Shown here: positions 16,859-28,003 of the stretch, in pieces | Layout of the letters: each line of letters begins with the position of its first letter | How positions within the stretch are numbered: the first letter of the stretch is position 1 | Assembly: GCA_963782345.1 (NCBI GenBank) | Contig: CAWAJF010000007.1 | Coordinates: 310,001 to 374,000, forward strand | DNA: 64,000 nt | From: DASUPK01 sp963782345 | GTDB taxonomy: Bacteria > Actinomycetota > Thermoleophilia > Solirubrobacterales > 70-9 | Direction: 5' to 3' | Position numbers and translations under genes: made by a program | The notes under the pieces: generated by a model | Told to the model about the DNA's origin: nothing | The model's input: the letters and a program-made list of their open reading frames with translations, nothing else | Databases searched by the model: none

Positions 16859-17827
16859 CTATTGAGGCAGGTGAGCCCTCGGGTGAGCCTTGAAGTAAGC
16901 CGTCTTCAGCTCCTCCCCCGAGAGATGCGTGTAGAGCTGGGTCGTGGAGAGGTCGGCGTGGCCGAGCATCTCCTGCACGGAGCGCAGATCGCAGCCGCCC
17001 GAGAGGAGGTGCGTGGCGAAGGAGTGCCGCAGGGTGTGCGGGCTCATCCGATCGGCGAGCCCGGCGGTACGGGCGTGGCGAAGGACGATCTTGTAGAGCC
17101 CCTGTCGGGTCAGCGGCCCCCCGCGGAAGTTGACGAACAGCTTGCGCTCGTCGTGCGAGCGGATCATCTCGGGCCTGCCCGAGCGCAGGTACACGCGAAC
17201 CGCAGCGAGCGCCTTGCCGCCGACCGGCACAAGCCGCTCCTTGGAGCCCTTACCGCGCGCGCGGACGATGCCGTGCTCGAGGTCGACGTCGGCGATCTCG
17301 AGCGAGATCGTCTCCGAGGCCCGCAGCCCCGACGCGTACATGAGCTCGAGCAGCGCCCGGTCTCGCAGCGTGGCCGCATCGTCGCCCCGCGGCTGAGCCA
17401 AGAGCCGCTGCACCTCCGCGTAGCTCAGGACCTCCGGAAGCTTCTTGCCGCGTCGCGGAGTGTCGAGCCGTGCGGCCGGGTCGTCCTCGACCTCCTCCTC
17501 ACGTCGCAGGTGCCGGTAGAAGGAGCGCAGGCACGCGGCCTTGCGGTTGACGGTGGCGTTCGAGCAGGGGGCGCGGCCGTTGCCGTCGCCGCGGGCCACG
17601 TCGGCGAGGAAGTCGGAGAGATCCCCCGCCTCGGCGCTCGCCGCGTCCCGGTCTCGCTCGGCGAGGAAGCGGCCGAACTGGAGCAGGTCCGTGCGATAGG
17701 CGGCAAGCGTGTTGCGCGAGAGCCCCCGCTCGAACTCGAGGTGTGCGAGGAAATCGAGGACGAGGGACTCGTAGCGCTCGGAAGGCCGGGCCTCCTCAGC
17801 CTGGCGCTCAGGCGCGATCGTGGCCAT
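16859..17827 (-). CDS. xerD: tyrosine recombinase XerD
   Basis: The 322-residue recombinase has an N-terminal core-binding domain (FLAHLEFERGLSRNTLAAYR). The catalytic domain shows ASGLRASETISL (first Arg), the lysine-bearing KGSKERLVP, HTLRHSFATHLLSGG (His-x-x-Arg), LGHADLSTTQLYTH (His and nucleophilic Tyr). It resolves chromosome dimers at dif with XerC. Its place beside a Nudix gene and downstream of pyrG matches the conserved actinobacterial order. Unlike the integrase at 30.7 kb, it has no linked att site. Confidence 0.9.
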   Translation of the reverse strand: MATIAPERQAEEARPSERYESLVLDFLAHLEFERGLSRNTLAAYRTDLLQFGRFLAERDRDAASAEAGDLSDFLADVARGDGNGRAPCSNATVNRKAACLRSFYRHLRREEEVEDDPAARLDTPRRGKKLPEVLSYAEVQRLLAQPRGDDAATLRDRALLELMYASGLRASETISLEIADVDLEHGIVRARGKGSKERLVPVGGKALAAVRVYLRSGRPEMIRSHDERKLFVNFRGGPLTRQGLYKIVLRHARTAGLADRMSPHTLRHSFATHLLSGGCDLRSVQEMLGHADLSTTQLYTHLSGEELKTAYFKAHPRAHLPQ

Positions 17828-17862
17828 ACGGAGTACTTCCCCGGCGGTCGGCCGGTCCCTGC

Positions 17863-18393
17863 CTAGAGCAGCTCCCTCAGCATCAGCAGCCCGATCAGCG
17901 ACTTGGCGTCCTCGCAGCGCTCGATCGCGCCGTCGAGATCGCTGAGCGGAATCTCGACCAGCTCGATCCGCTCCTCAGGGGTCGGCTCGCCGTCGACGTC
18001 GTACAGCTCGGTCGCCAGGAACAGCCAGACGCGCTCGCTCGCGAAGCCGGGGCTCGTGTAGAAGCTCTTCAGCTCGCGCCAGTCGCCGGCCGCCTTGCCG
18101 ATCTCCTCCCCCAGCTCGCGCTGGGCGCACTCGAGCGGTGTCTCACCCTCGACGTCGAGCTTGCCTGCCGGCAGCTCGAGCAGCGCGGGCTCCTCGACCG
18201 CCTCCCGCGGCTGCTCGACCATGAACAGGGAGCGCCCGTCGTGCGGGATCACGCAGACCGCGCCGGGATGGACGACCACCTGCCTGGTGGACCTGCTCCC
18301 GTCCTCGTATTGGAACGTATCCATCCGCACCGAGGCGATCGGTCCGCGGTGCACGAGCTTGCCGCCCACCTTCTTCAGGCGCTCGTCGCTCAC
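17863..18393 (-). CDS. Nudix hydrolase, ADP-ribose pyrophosphatase-like
   Basis: The 176-residue protein carries the Nudix box GKLDVEGETPLECAQRELGE followed by EIG, and FYTSPGFASERVWLF, typical of ADP-ribose/ADP-sugar pyrophosphatases. The GTG start overlaps the stop codon of the upstream DUF3866 gene by 4 nt. In actinobacteria this gene sits between pyrG and xerD, as it does here with two genes inserted. Confidence 0.87.
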   Translation of the reverse strand: MSDERLKKVGGKLVHRGPIASVRMDTFQYEDGSRSTRQVVVHPGAVCVIPHDGRSLFMVEQPREAVEEPALLELPAGKLDVEGETPLECAQRELGEEIGKAAGDWRELKSFYTSPGFASERVWLFLATELYDVDGEPTPEERIELVEIPLSDLDGAIERCEDAKSLIGLLMLRELL

Positions 18394-19445
18394 GCCGCGA
18401 GCTCCGCCAGAGTCGCGGCGGCCAGCGCGTCGCCCGACGCGAGCGCCGCCGCGAAGAAGAGACGGTCGTCCGCCAGCTCCCGCCCCATGTGGGTCGTGGG
18501 CAGCCCGCTCTCGGCGTACTCGTCGACCGGTGCTTCGCGCGGCCAGATCTCATGCCGGTCGCCGCAGGCCTCCCGCAGCTCGTTGAGCGAGCCATCGCCT
18601 CCACCGACCCGCGGCCAGGGAGCCGGCTGGCGGGCCGGGGCCGGCACTCGCACGTTGCCGAGCAACATCCTCAGGACGCTCGCGGTGTGGTGGCTCAGCC
18701 CGCCGTGGCGAGGCCGTGGGTCGGCGCTCGACATCCGGGGCGCCACCAGCGTCTCGAGCCCGAGGATCAGCGAGGCGTGCGCAGTGTCGAGCGCCGCCAG
18801 CCCGCCATGACCGAGCTCCGATCCCGAGCCGACGATCCCCGGTCCGGGCCCGGCGATCACCGCGTCCCAGCCGAGCGGCCCGGCGGCAGCCCGCAGCGCA
18901 CCGATCACGGTCAGCGCCTCGAGCTCGCCGCCGTACGCGGGACCCGCGGTGACGTGCCGGCAGAGCATGGCGGCGTTCCGAAGCTCGGCGACGTCCTCTG
19001 ACAGCGAGCCCGGCAGGGCACCCCCGGGGGTCTGGACGTAGCCGACCCGCCGCTCCGGGGCCGCGCGGCTCGCCGCCCACGCGGCCGGCGCCAGCTGGCC
19101 ATGAAGGGAGAGAACGAGGACCGGAATGCGCCGGTGGACAGACTCGTCCTCGCGAACCTCGACCGGGTCCACCGGATGCTGGAGTGAGGTGTAGTTGAGC
19201 TTCAGCGCGGTCGCCTCCTCCGCGCCCGGTGCGTCCAGCCCGCGCGTCAGGTTGACGTGCACGACGTCGAACCCGCCCGAACCGAGCCCCAGGTCGCGCG
19301 CCTCGGTGCTCAGGATCACCTCATCGCCCTCGCGGCTCTCCCCGACGAGAGGCTCGTCGGCCCAGGCGGGTCGCTCCTCGTCGCCGATGCGCACCCGCAG
19401 CGGGTCCGTCCCGATAACCACCCCTCGTCGAAGCTTCAGCGTCAT
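18390..19445 (-). CDS. DUF3866 family protein
   Basis: The 351-residue protein matches the actinobacterial DUF3866 layout as I recall it. It begins with an RGVV-type N-terminus, has KLNYTSLQHPVDPVE and VLSLHGQLAPAAWA, and ends with GPGPGIVGSGSELGHGG, GLSHHTASVLRML and LPTTHMGRELADD. The function is unknown. The conserved His and Gly-rich segments suggest an enzyme. The ATG directly abuts the stop codon of the M20 peptidase gene upstream and the gene overlaps the Nudix gene downstream, so all three are one operon. Confidence 0.78.
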   Translation of the reverse strand: MTLKLRRGVVIGTDPLRVRIGDEERPAWADEPLVGESREGDEVILSTEARDLGLGSGGFDVVHVNLTRGLDAPGAEEATALKLNYTSLQHPVDPVEVREDESVHRRIPVLVLSLHGQLAPAAWAASRAAPERRVGYVQTPGGALPGSLSEDVAELRNAAMLCRHVTAGPAYGGELEALTVIGALRAAAGPLGWDAVIAGPGPGIVGSGSELGHGGLAALDTAHASLILGLETLVAPRMSSADPRPRHGGLSHHTASVLRMLLGNVRVPAPARQPAPWPRVGGGDGSLNELREACGDRHEIWPREAPVDEYAESGLPTTHMGRELADDRLFFAAALASGDALAAATLAELAA

Positions 19446-20582
19446 CTAGCCCTCGCCCGCCGCCGCGCCCACCTTCGCCGCCTCCCCGATGGCCGCCCCG
19501 CACACCGCAAGCATCTCCACGATTGCGCCTTCCGTAACCGACTCATCGGGCGTGTGGTTCGCCTCGGTGCCGTTGGCGAGCAGCACCGCCTGGTAGCCGG
19601 AGGCGATCAGGGCGTTTGCGTCGCTCCCTCCACCGGTCGCGACCAGCTTGGGCTCGTGGCCCGAGCGCCGCAGCGCCTCGTACGCGATTGCCACCGCGTC
19701 CGACTTCGGGTCGAGCCGGTAGCCACGGAACATCTCGCTCACCTGGACGTCCACGTCGCAGCCGTTCTCCCCTGCGGCCCAGGTGCACGCGTCGACCATC
19801 TCGCCCACGGTCGCAGCCGCCCGCCCCCCGTCGACGCTGCGCGCCTCGCCGAGGATCCGGCAGTGCCCCGCGACCACGTTCGAAGCGGTTCCGCCCTCGA
19901 TCAGCCCGACGTTCGCCGTCGTCTCCTCGTCGAGCCGCCCGAGCCTCATCCCGGCGACGGCGGCTCCCGCGGCGGCGATCGCGCTGTGGCCGTCCTCGGG
20001 GTTGATGCCGGCGTGAGCTTCCCGCCCGGTGAACTCGGCGATCAGCCGCTTGTAGGTGGGAGCGGCGACGATCACCTCGCCGATCGGCGTGGCGTGATCG
20101 AGCACGTAGCCGAAGGGCGCGCGCAGGCCCGAGGTGTCGAGCTCCCTGGCTCCGCGCACGCCGTCCTCCTCCGCAACAGTGAAGACGAGCTCGAGGCCCA
20201 TGGGGGCTGGATCCGAGGCATGGCGAGCCGCGAGCTCCATGAGCACCGTCACCGCCGCCTTGTTGTCCGCGCCGAGGATCGTGTCTCCGCGGCTGGCGAA
20301 CCTGCCGTTCTCGCGGGTCACCTCGATCGGCCCGTCGTGGGGCACCGTGTCGAGATGGGCGAAGAACGACACCCAGCCGGCGCCCGTTCCGGGGACGCGG
20401 GCGATCAGGTTCCCCGCCGCGGCCTGGGCCGGCACCGCCGCCGCGTCCTCGCTGACCTCGACGCCGAACCCCCGCAGCTCGTCCACGACGGCGTCCGCAA
20501 CCTCCCGCTCCTCCCCGGTGGGACTGGCGATCTCACAAAGACGAGCGAAGCGGTCGAGCATGCGCTGATCGTCTGCGCTCAC
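19446..20582 (-). CDS. M20-family metallopeptidase (peptidase T-like)
   Basis: The 378-residue protein has the M20 metal sites in order: FFAHLDTVPHD (His, Asp), TILGADNKAAVTVLMELA, FTVAEEDGVRGARELD (Glu-Glu), FGYVLDHATP, REAHAGINPEDGHSA, and TGGGSDANALIASGYQAV near the end. This resembles PepT-type di- or tripeptidases. The GTG start is the only suitable one near the N-terminus. It heads the operon with DUF3866 and Nudix genes. Confidence 0.85.
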   Translation of the reverse strand: MSADDQRMLDRFARLCEIASPTGEEREVADAVVDELRGFGVEVSEDAAAVPAQAAAGNLIARVPGTGAGWVSFFAHLDTVPHDGPIEVTRENGRFASRGDTILGADNKAAVTVLMELAARHASDPAPMGLELVFTVAEEDGVRGARELDTSGLRAPFGYVLDHATPIGEVIVAAPTYKRLIAEFTGREAHAGINPEDGHSAIAAAGAAVAGMRLGRLDEETTANVGLIEGGTASNVVAGHCRILGEARSVDGGRAAATVGEMVDACTWAAGENGCDVDVQVSEMFRGYRLDPKSDAVAIAYEALRRSGHEPKLVATGGGSDANALIASGYQAVLLANGTEANHTPDESVTEGAIVEMLAVCGAAIGEAAKVGAAAGEG

Positions 20583-20641
20583 GTTCGCGACAGGCTATGA
20601 CTCGGAGGGCTCCGGCGCCACGGCGCTGATAGAAGACCGGC

Positions 20642-21093
20642 ATGGCCCGGCGACCCGCCCAGGTTGAGCAGCACGTGAAGACGTCCTCCGGCGCGCCGTC
20701 GAGCGCCTGGGAGGGCCGGTTGGAGGTGATCATCGCGATCGCGCTCGGGCTGGCCGCAATCGTCACCGCGGGATCGGTCTACTTCAACGAGCATCAGGAG
20801 CACAAGGCGAATCTGGATTTCCACCAGGCCACCCATCAACTGCTCAAGGCCACGGTCGTGGGAATCAGGAGCCCCCGGGGCCGTGTGCTCGAGCTGAACT
20901 CAACGCACGAGGTGGAGGCCGCCGAGAACCACCAGGAGAGGGCTTCGCGCTACACGCTCGCGGAGGTGATCCTCGCCACGTCCCTGTTTCTCTTCGGCGT
21001 CGCTGGGATCAGCTCCCGCTGGCGAATCAAGATCGGGGCACTGTCGTTCGCGACCGGGATCTTCCTGGTCGCGATCGTGGTGCTCGCGACTGC

Positions 21094-21097
<4 letters not shown>
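20642..21097 (+). CDS. small membrane protein of unknown function
   Basis: The 151-residue product has one hydrophobic helix near 28-48 (VIIAIALGLAAIVTAGSVYF) and two near the C-terminus at about 103-121 and 130-150. A charged central region (EHQEHKANLDFHQATHQ) lies between. The layout resembles DUF4337-like membrane proteins, but this is a weak match. It is transcribed against the flanking operons and overlaps the pyrG stop codon by 4 nt convergently. Confidence 0.6.
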
Positions 21098-22787
<1,690 letters not shown>

Positions 22788-22791
<4 letters not shown>

Positions 22792-23486
22792 TTGACTCTG
22801 CCAAGCGAGTCTAGTCGCTCGAGGAGCGGAACCCGATCGATCGCCGAGGAGATCGAGCGAAACTCCCCATAGAGCGAGATCGAGATCAGGACCGCCAGCG
22901 CACACCACAGTCCGGACGCGGAAAGCGTCGTCACGAGCAGGACCCCGATGATGCCGCCGATCAGGCTCGCGCCCGAGTCGCCGAGCATCGCCCGCTCGCG
23001 GAGCGTGAGCACGGCGCCGACGGCGACGGGGCCGAGCAGGGCCGCCACGGGCTCGAGCGGAACGAGGCTCCACGACGCCAGGCAGACGGCGGTGACCGCC
23101 AGGGCCAGCGCCTTCTCCGAGCGCCCCGGGCGCGTGTCGAGCAGGTTGCCGAGGTGGACCGCCAGCGTGAGCACCCCGAGGGCGGCGGCATACCCGGGAG
23201 CGCCCATCCCACGGCCACCGAGCGCATAGGCGGCGAGGGCGAGCGTGCCGACCGCCTTGATCGCGCCGGTCGAGATCCGGCCGTGGCACAAGGCGCGGGC
23301 GTGCCCCCTCAGGCCTTGCGGCGAACCGGCCGCGAGATCGTCGAGCAGTCCGAGGAGGCCGACGCCTGCCAGGAAGGCGAGCCAGCGGCTCGGCCCCGCC
23401 GCCAGAGCCGCCCCGGCCGCGATCAGCAGAACAGCGCCGAGTGGGAAGAGCACGGGCTTGCCGCGGTAGTTGGGCCGTCGCGGCAA
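22788..23486 (-). CDS. MraY/WecA-like glycosyltransferase family 4 membrane protein
   Basis: The 232-residue protein has about seven membrane helices and the family markers LLGLLDDLAAG, HGRISTGAIKAVG, VHLGNLLDTRPGR and RAMLGDSGASLIGG. These correspond to the acidic loops of polyprenyl-phosphate sugar-1-phosphate transferases. It is shorter than typical members (about 320 residues) because the first two helices are reduced. It starts with TTG, 7 nt after the steA-like gene, and overlaps pyrG. It occupies the position where the second membrane protein (SteB/Rv1698-type) lies in mycobacteria. Confidence 0.75.
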
Positions 23487-23493
23487 GGCCGAG

Positions 23494-24504
23494 CTACCGC
23501 GCCGGGTAGAGGTGGCTGACGCCCTTCGCGTCGACCAGTGTCTCGCCGATCCGCAGGCGGGTCAGGAAAGTGGACGACATCCCGCCGCGCCGGCGCTCCA
23601 GGAACTCGACGAGGTTGAAGTGAGCCCCGACGCTGACGATCAGAGCGGCGCCCTTTTCGAATGCGAGCAGCATCGCGACGTCCTGGCTCGTACCCGCCGA
23701 CGGGATCACGGCGTGTGCCAGGCCGAGCCGCCGCAGCCGCTTGCTGCCCGGCGCGTCGCCGTCGGGATAGGCATGGACGATCAGCTCGGCCCCGCTGCGA
23801 AGCGCGGCTTCGCCGGCGGAGTCCATGTCCCCGAGGATCACGTCCGGGACCAGCCCCTCGCCGACGATCGCGTCAGCCCCTCCGTCGACGGCGACCAGGA
23901 TCGGGTTCACGTCCTCGATGTAGGAGCGAAGAGCCCGCAGGTCGCGGACGTGGTCGGTCCCCCGCACGACGATCAGGACGTGGCGATCGCGGAAGCGGGT
24001 CCTCGTCTCGGGGAGGTCGACGGTGCCGAACAGCAGTCCCCCCTCATCCCGCAGGTGGCTCATCGTGTTCTCGGTGAAGTCGTGGATCGCCCGGTCGATC
24101 CGGCGGCGCTGCTCCTCCAGTTGAAGGGCGAGCTCCCCGGCATCGAGCACCCGGCCCTCGGCCACCACGCGCCCGCCGGACCGGACGAGGCCGCCCTCGA
24201 TCTCCAGGGGGTCCCCGTCGCCGATCCGCTCGAAGACCTCGGGTCCGGCGTCGATCAGGCGCACCCCGGCCCGCACCAGGGTGAGCGGCCCCATGTTGGG
24301 ATAGGTGCCGTCGGATGAGGGCGAGGCGTTGAGGGCCGCGAGGGCGCCGCAGGCGGCGAGCTCCTCCGCCGCGATCCGATCGAGGTTGCGGTGATCGATC
24401 ACGGCGACATCACCCGGCCCGAGCCGCTTGACCAGCTCCTTGGTGCGCCGGCCGAGGCGGGCGGTCCCGCGCAGCGCGGTGGCGGTGGCGGTGGCTGTCG
24501 CCAT
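23494..24504 (-). CDS. steA: SteA-like septation/cell-envelope protein
   Basis: The 336-residue protein has a thiamin-pyrophosphokinase-like core: VAVIDHRNLDRIAAEEL, LNASPSSDGTYPNMGP, VAVDGGADAIVGEGLVPD, VILGDMDSAGEAALRSG and AGTSQDVAMLLAFEKGA. This matches actinobacterial SteA (Rv1697-type), which acts with SteB in envelope and septation control. The C-terminus ends soon after LERRRGGMSSTFLTRLRIG with no obvious membrane anchor, unlike corynebacterial SteA. The N-terminal repeat ATATATAT is low complexity. It lies between recN and pyrG as in mycobacteria. Confidence 0.82.
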   Translation of the reverse strand: MATATATATALRGTARLGRRTKELVKRLGPGDVAVIDHRNLDRIAAEELAACGALAALNASPSSDGTYPNMGPLTLVRAGVRLIDAGPEVFERIGDGDPLEIEGGLVRSGGRVVAEGRVLDAGELALQLEEQRRRIDRAIHDFTENTMSHLRDEGGLLFGTVDLPETRTRFRDRHVLIVVRGTDHVRDLRALRSYIEDVNPILVAVDGGADAIVGEGLVPDVILGDMDSAGEAALRSGAELIVHAYPDGDAPGSKRLRRLGLAHAVIPSAGTSQDVAMLLAFEKGAALIVSVGAHFNLVEFLERRRGGMSSTFLTRLRIGETLVDAKGVSHLYPAR

Positions 24505-24581
24505 CGGCAGAGACTATGTACCGGCGGGCTCAGGCGGAACCAGGCGGGGCCGCTGGCGGCCGCAATCGCCAGGCGCGGCGG

Positions 24582-26285
24582 CTACGCCGCCGCTTCGAGA
24601 TCGCGCGGCCTTGCGGCCCCTAGCAGCTGGCGCGCGTGGCCCTCGGCGGCCTCGTCGCCCTCGCTCCCGCCCAGCATGCGGACGATCTCCGCGACCAGGC
24701 CCTCGCCGTCCACCTGTTCGACGCGCGCTCGCGCCTGGCCGCCCTCGACGCTCTTCTCGATCCGGAAGTGCGCCTCGGCCATCGACGCGACCTGCGGCAG
24801 ATGCGTGATGCAGAGGACCTGCCGCTCGGAGCCCAGGGTCCGCAGCCGCTCGCCCACCGCCTTGGCGGTGTTGCCGCCGATGCCCGCGTCGATCTCGTCG
24901 AAGACGTAGGTGGCGGCCCCGCCGCGAGCGCCCTGTCCGGCGAGCGCGAGCATCACTCGCGAGAGCTCGCCGCCGGACGCCGCGTCGCGCAGCGGAGAGG
25001 TCGGCATGCCCGGGTTGGTGGCGACCTGGAACGTGACCCGCTCCTGGCCGAGGGATCCGAAGCCGTCCGGGTGGGGCTCGAGGCTCACCTCGAGCTTGGC
25101 ACCGCTCATCGCGAGCTGGTCGAGCTCTGCGGCGACGGTCTTCTCGAGTCGGCGGGCGGACTTGGCTCGGACCTCGCTGAGCCGCCCGGCGAGGTCGGTC
25201 CGCTTTCTCTGCGCCTTCGTCAGGTCCACCTCGAGCCGGTCGGTTGCCTCCTCCGCCCCCTCGATGGTGGCGATCTCCATGCGGCAATGCTCGGCATGCG
25301 CGAGCACCGACTCGATCGAGCCTCCGTGCTTGCGCTTCAGCCGGTCCAGGACCTCGAGGCGCTCCTCGAGCCGCTCCAGCCGGCCCGGCTCCGCCTCGAT
25401 GCCCTCGGCATATCCGCGCAGATCCGCCGCGAGCTCCTGCAGCTCGACCCGAAGCCCGATGGCGGTCTCGGCAAGCTTGTCGAGTCGGGGGTCCACCCCG
25501 TGCTGCCCGCTCAGCGCGGCCTCGGCCGAGCCGAGCGCTTCGGATGCGCCGACCCCCTCGTCTCCCGCGACGGCCGCGAGCGCCTCGGAGGCCGCTCCCC
25601 TCAGCGCCTCGGCGTGGCGGAGCCGCTCGCGCTCAGGCGCGAGCTCAGCCTCCTCGGAGGGATCGGGATTCGCCGCCTCGATCTCCTCCAGCTCGTATCC
25701 GAGGATGTCGAGGTCGCGCTCCCGAGCGCCCTCGCGCTCGCGGATCCGCGCCAGGTCTCGCTCGATCGCGGTCACCGCCGCGTGGGCCTCGCGATAGGCG
25801 CGGCGGCGCTCGAGGTGCTCATCACCCGCGAAGCCATCCAGCGTCTCGAGCTGGGCACCGGAGAGGGTCAGCTTGCGATGCTCGTGCTGCCCGTAGAAGG
25901 CGAGCAGGCGAGATCCCAGGGCCTGCAGCTCCGGCGCGGACGCCGAGCGCCCCGCAAGGAAGGCGCTCGTCCTTCCACTGGCGGAGACGCGGCGGCCGAT
26001 CGCCACCTCGGTGGCACCCTCCGGCAGTCGCTCGGCGATCTCGGCGAGCTCCGGGTCGTCGAGCAGGCCGTCCGGCAGGTCGAAGACCCCCTCGACGTAG
26101 GCCTCGCTCGCTCCCGGCCGCACGATCTGGGCCCGCGCCTTCCCGCCCATCAGCAGGTCGAAGGAGTGCGCGAGGATCGTCTTACCCGCCCCCGTCTCGC
26201 CGGTGATCGCGTTCAGACCCGGCCCGAGCCGCAGCTCGGCGCGCTCGATCAGGAGCAGATTCTCGATTCGGAGCTCGAGCAACAT
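24582..26285 (-). CDS. recN: DNA repair protein RecN
   Basis: The 567-residue SMC-like ATPase acts in double-strand break repair. Walker A is GETGAGKTILAHS near residue 33. A long heptad-rich coiled-coil region spans roughly residues 150-380. The signature SGGELSRVMLALAG and Walker B TYVFDEIDAGIGG follow. A 28-nt hairpin sits directly upstream of the ATG. Its place beside steA and pyrG matches the actinobacterial block. Confidence 0.94.
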   Translation of the reverse strand: MLLELRIENLLLIERAELRLGPGLNAITGETGAGKTILAHSFDLLMGGKARAQIVRPGASEAYVEGVFDLPDGLLDDPELAEIAERLPEGATEVAIGRRVSASGRTSAFLAGRSASAPELQALGSRLLAFYGQHEHRKLTLSGAQLETLDGFAGDEHLERRRAYREAHAAVTAIERDLARIREREGARERDLDILGYELEEIEAANPDPSEEAELAPERERLRHAEALRGAASEALAAVAGDEGVGASEALGSAEAALSGQHGVDPRLDKLAETAIGLRVELQELAADLRGYAEGIEAEPGRLERLEERLEVLDRLKRKHGGSIESVLAHAEHCRMEIATIEGAEEATDRLEVDLTKAQRKRTDLAGRLSEVRAKSARRLEKTVAAELDQLAMSGAKLEVSLEPHPDGFGSLGQERVTFQVATNPGMPTSPLRDAASGGELSRVMLALAGQGARGGAATYVFDEIDAGIGGNTAKAVGERLRTLGSERQVLCITHLPQVASMAEAHFRIEKSVEGGQARARVEQVDGEGLVAEIVRMLGGSEGDEAAEGHARQLLGAARPRDLEAAA

Positions 26286-26313
26286 GGGGTCCCCCGTTCT
26301 AACGAGGGACCCC
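26286..26313. promoter_or_regulatory. hairpin abutting the recN start codon
   Basis: GGGGTCCC and GGGACCCC pair perfectly, and inside them CGTT pairs with AACG across one mismatch. The hairpin ends at the base before the recN ATG on the minus strand, so it would occupy the ribosome-binding region. It could be a leader structure for recN, or a terminator for transcripts entering from the MFS gene, although no U run follows. Confidence 0.4.
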
Positions 26314-26353
26314 GACGGATTACTCCCGTTCAGGCCACGGCCACGGGGGGCCG

Positions 26354-27877
26354 CTATGCCGCAGCGGCCTCGGCTTCTTCAGGCGCACCGGCTCCGTGCG
26401 GAATGAAATCGCTCTGGCGCACCAGGGCGAAGACGGCGAGCGCGCCGCTGAACAGGATCAGCGCACCGATCAGGAGGATGTCGTTGAAGGCGTCCGTGAA
26501 CGCGACCCCGGCCGCATGCACCGCCTGCTGGTGGAACTGGGGCGGCGCTTGGTTCGCCGCCTGCGTGCCGCTCGCCGCGACCCCGTCGGCGAATCCGGGC
26601 GGCGCCTGAGGGAGCAGCGTGTGGAGCGAGTCGGTGATCTTGCTCTGGAAGACCGCGCCGAGAGCGGCGATCCCGGTCGCGACGCCGGCGATCCGCATCG
26701 TGTTGTTGATCCCGGAGGCCATCCCCGATCGCACCGCCGGCACGACGCCGAGAGCGGTCGAGGCGATTGACGGATTGGCGAGTCCGATCCCGAAGCCGCT
26801 GACCATGAATCCGGCGAGCAGGGTCGTCCACTGCGAATCCGGCTGGGCGCCGCGCATCAGGAGCAACCCGATGCCGACCAGCGTCAGCCCGATCGTCAGC
26901 GGCACCCGCGCCGGGATCCTCGCCACCAGCCTGCGGGTGGCGAGCGGCACGAGGAACGCGAAGAGGGTCAGCGGCAGGAACCGGACGCCGGCCTCCAGCG
27001 GGGTCATCCCGATCACGCTCTGCATGTAGATCGTGATGTAGAGGAACATCGCGAACATCCCGGCGCCGATCGCGAAGGTGCCGTAGGAGACGCCGGAGAA
27101 TGCGGGCTTCCGGAACAGGTTGAGGTCGAACATCGCATGATCCTGGCGCCACTCGAAGATCACGAACGCCGCGAGCAGGACCGCCGCGGCGACCAGCGAG
27201 CCGACGATCTGCGTGCTGCCCCAGCCCTCGGCGTTGCCGCGCAGCAGGCCGAAGATCAGCGCGAACAGCCCCAGCGAGAAGGTGATCAGGCCCGCCCAGT
27301 CCAGGCGCTTCGCGTCGGGATCGCGCGACTCGCCGGCCTGGGTCTTGGCCAGGATCACGGTGCCGATCCCGATCGGGACGTTGACGTAGAAGATCCACTC
27401 CCAGCCGAGCCCGTCGGTGAGCGCTCCGCCGACCAGCGGGCCGACCGCAACCGCGCCGCCGATCGTCGCTCCCCAGGCTGCGATCGCGGTGCCGCGGTCG
27501 GGGCCCTGGAACTCCTGCGCGATCAGCGCGAGCGAGGTCGCGAACATCGCCGCGCCGCCGATGCCCTGCAGGCCGCGCGCGAGATGGAGGAAGGTCGCGC
27601 TCGTCGCCAGCCCACAGAGCAGTGAGGCAAACGTGAACAGCCCGACGCCGAGCACGAACAGCCGCCGCCGCCCGAACCGATCGGCGAGCGTGCCCATGGT
27701 CAGCGTGAAGGCCGAGAGGAGCAGGGTGTAGGCGTCCACCACCCATTGCAGTCCCGTGAGGTCGGTGTGCAGGGCCTTCTGGATCTTGGGCAGCGCAACG
27801 TTGACGACGGTGATGTCGAGCAGCAACATGAAGGTCGCCAGGCAGACAGCGAGCAGGCTCCACCACTTCCGTTCCAT
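26354..27877 (-). CDS. MFS drug exporter, DHA2 (14-helix) family
   Basis: The 507-residue protein shows about 14 helices and the motifs of EmrB/QacA exporters: LDITVVNVALPKIQ in helix 1, VVDAYTLLLSAFTLTMGTLA then DRFGRRR (motif A), and RGLQGIGGAAMFATSLALI (motif C/B region). It should export hydrophobic toxins using the proton gradient. An AGAGGA ribosome site precedes the ATG. The divergent MarR gene and operator palindromes suggest ligand-controlled expression. The pair interrupts the otherwise conserved nadK-recN neighbourhood. Confidence 0.88.
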   Translation of the reverse strand: MERKWWSLLAVCLATFMLLLDITVVNVALPKIQKALHTDLTGLQWVVDAYTLLLSAFTLTMGTLADRFGRRRLFVLGVGLFTFASLLCGLATSATFLHLARGLQGIGGAAMFATSLALIAQEFQGPDRGTAIAAWGATIGGAVAVGPLVGGALTDGLGWEWIFYVNVPIGIGTVILAKTQAGESRDPDAKRLDWAGLITFSLGLFALIFGLLRGNAEGWGSTQIVGSLVAAAVLLAAFVIFEWRQDHAMFDLNLFRKPAFSGVSYGTFAIGAGMFAMFLYITIYMQSVIGMTPLEAGVRFLPLTLFAFLVPLATRRLVARIPARVPLTIGLTLVGIGLLLMRGAQPDSQWTTLLAGFMVSGFGIGLANPSIASTALGVVPAVRSGMASGINNTMRIAGVATGIAALGAVFQSKITDSLHTLLPQAPPGFADGVAASGTQAANQAPPQFHQQAVHAAGVAFTDAFNDILLIGALILFSGALAVFALVRQSDFIPHGAGAPEEAEAAAA

Positions 27878-27955
27878 CAGGTACCCACCGTCCTCTTTTC
27901 GTGACTTGGGGCTATCTCACCCTGACGACGAATGGCGCTGGCTGAAATCGACACC

Positions 27956-27995
27956 CTGATCATCAGTTGACCTGACGATCAGAATAGAGGACAAT
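27956..27995 (+). promoter_or_regulatory. marR promoter with overlapping palindromic operators
   Basis: TTGACC (27967-27972) and GACAAT (27990-27995) are 17 nt apart, a good -35/-10 pair for marR. The palindrome CTGATCATCAG (27956-27966) abuts the -35 box, and a second, CTGACGATCAG (27972-27982), lies in the spacer. A MarR dimer bound there would block RNA polymerase. The predicted transcript would start within a few bases of the ATG at 28004, giving a nearly leaderless mRNA. Confidence 0.55.
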
Positions 27996-28003
27996 CAGGG
28001 ACT

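Noticed and set aside
16187..17866. A 559-codon plus-strand open frame
   Set aside because: It spans antisense of mutM and xerD, both certain genes.
24636..26609. A 657-codon plus-strand open frame
   Set aside because: It lies antisense to recN and has no protein-like pattern; recN is unambiguous.
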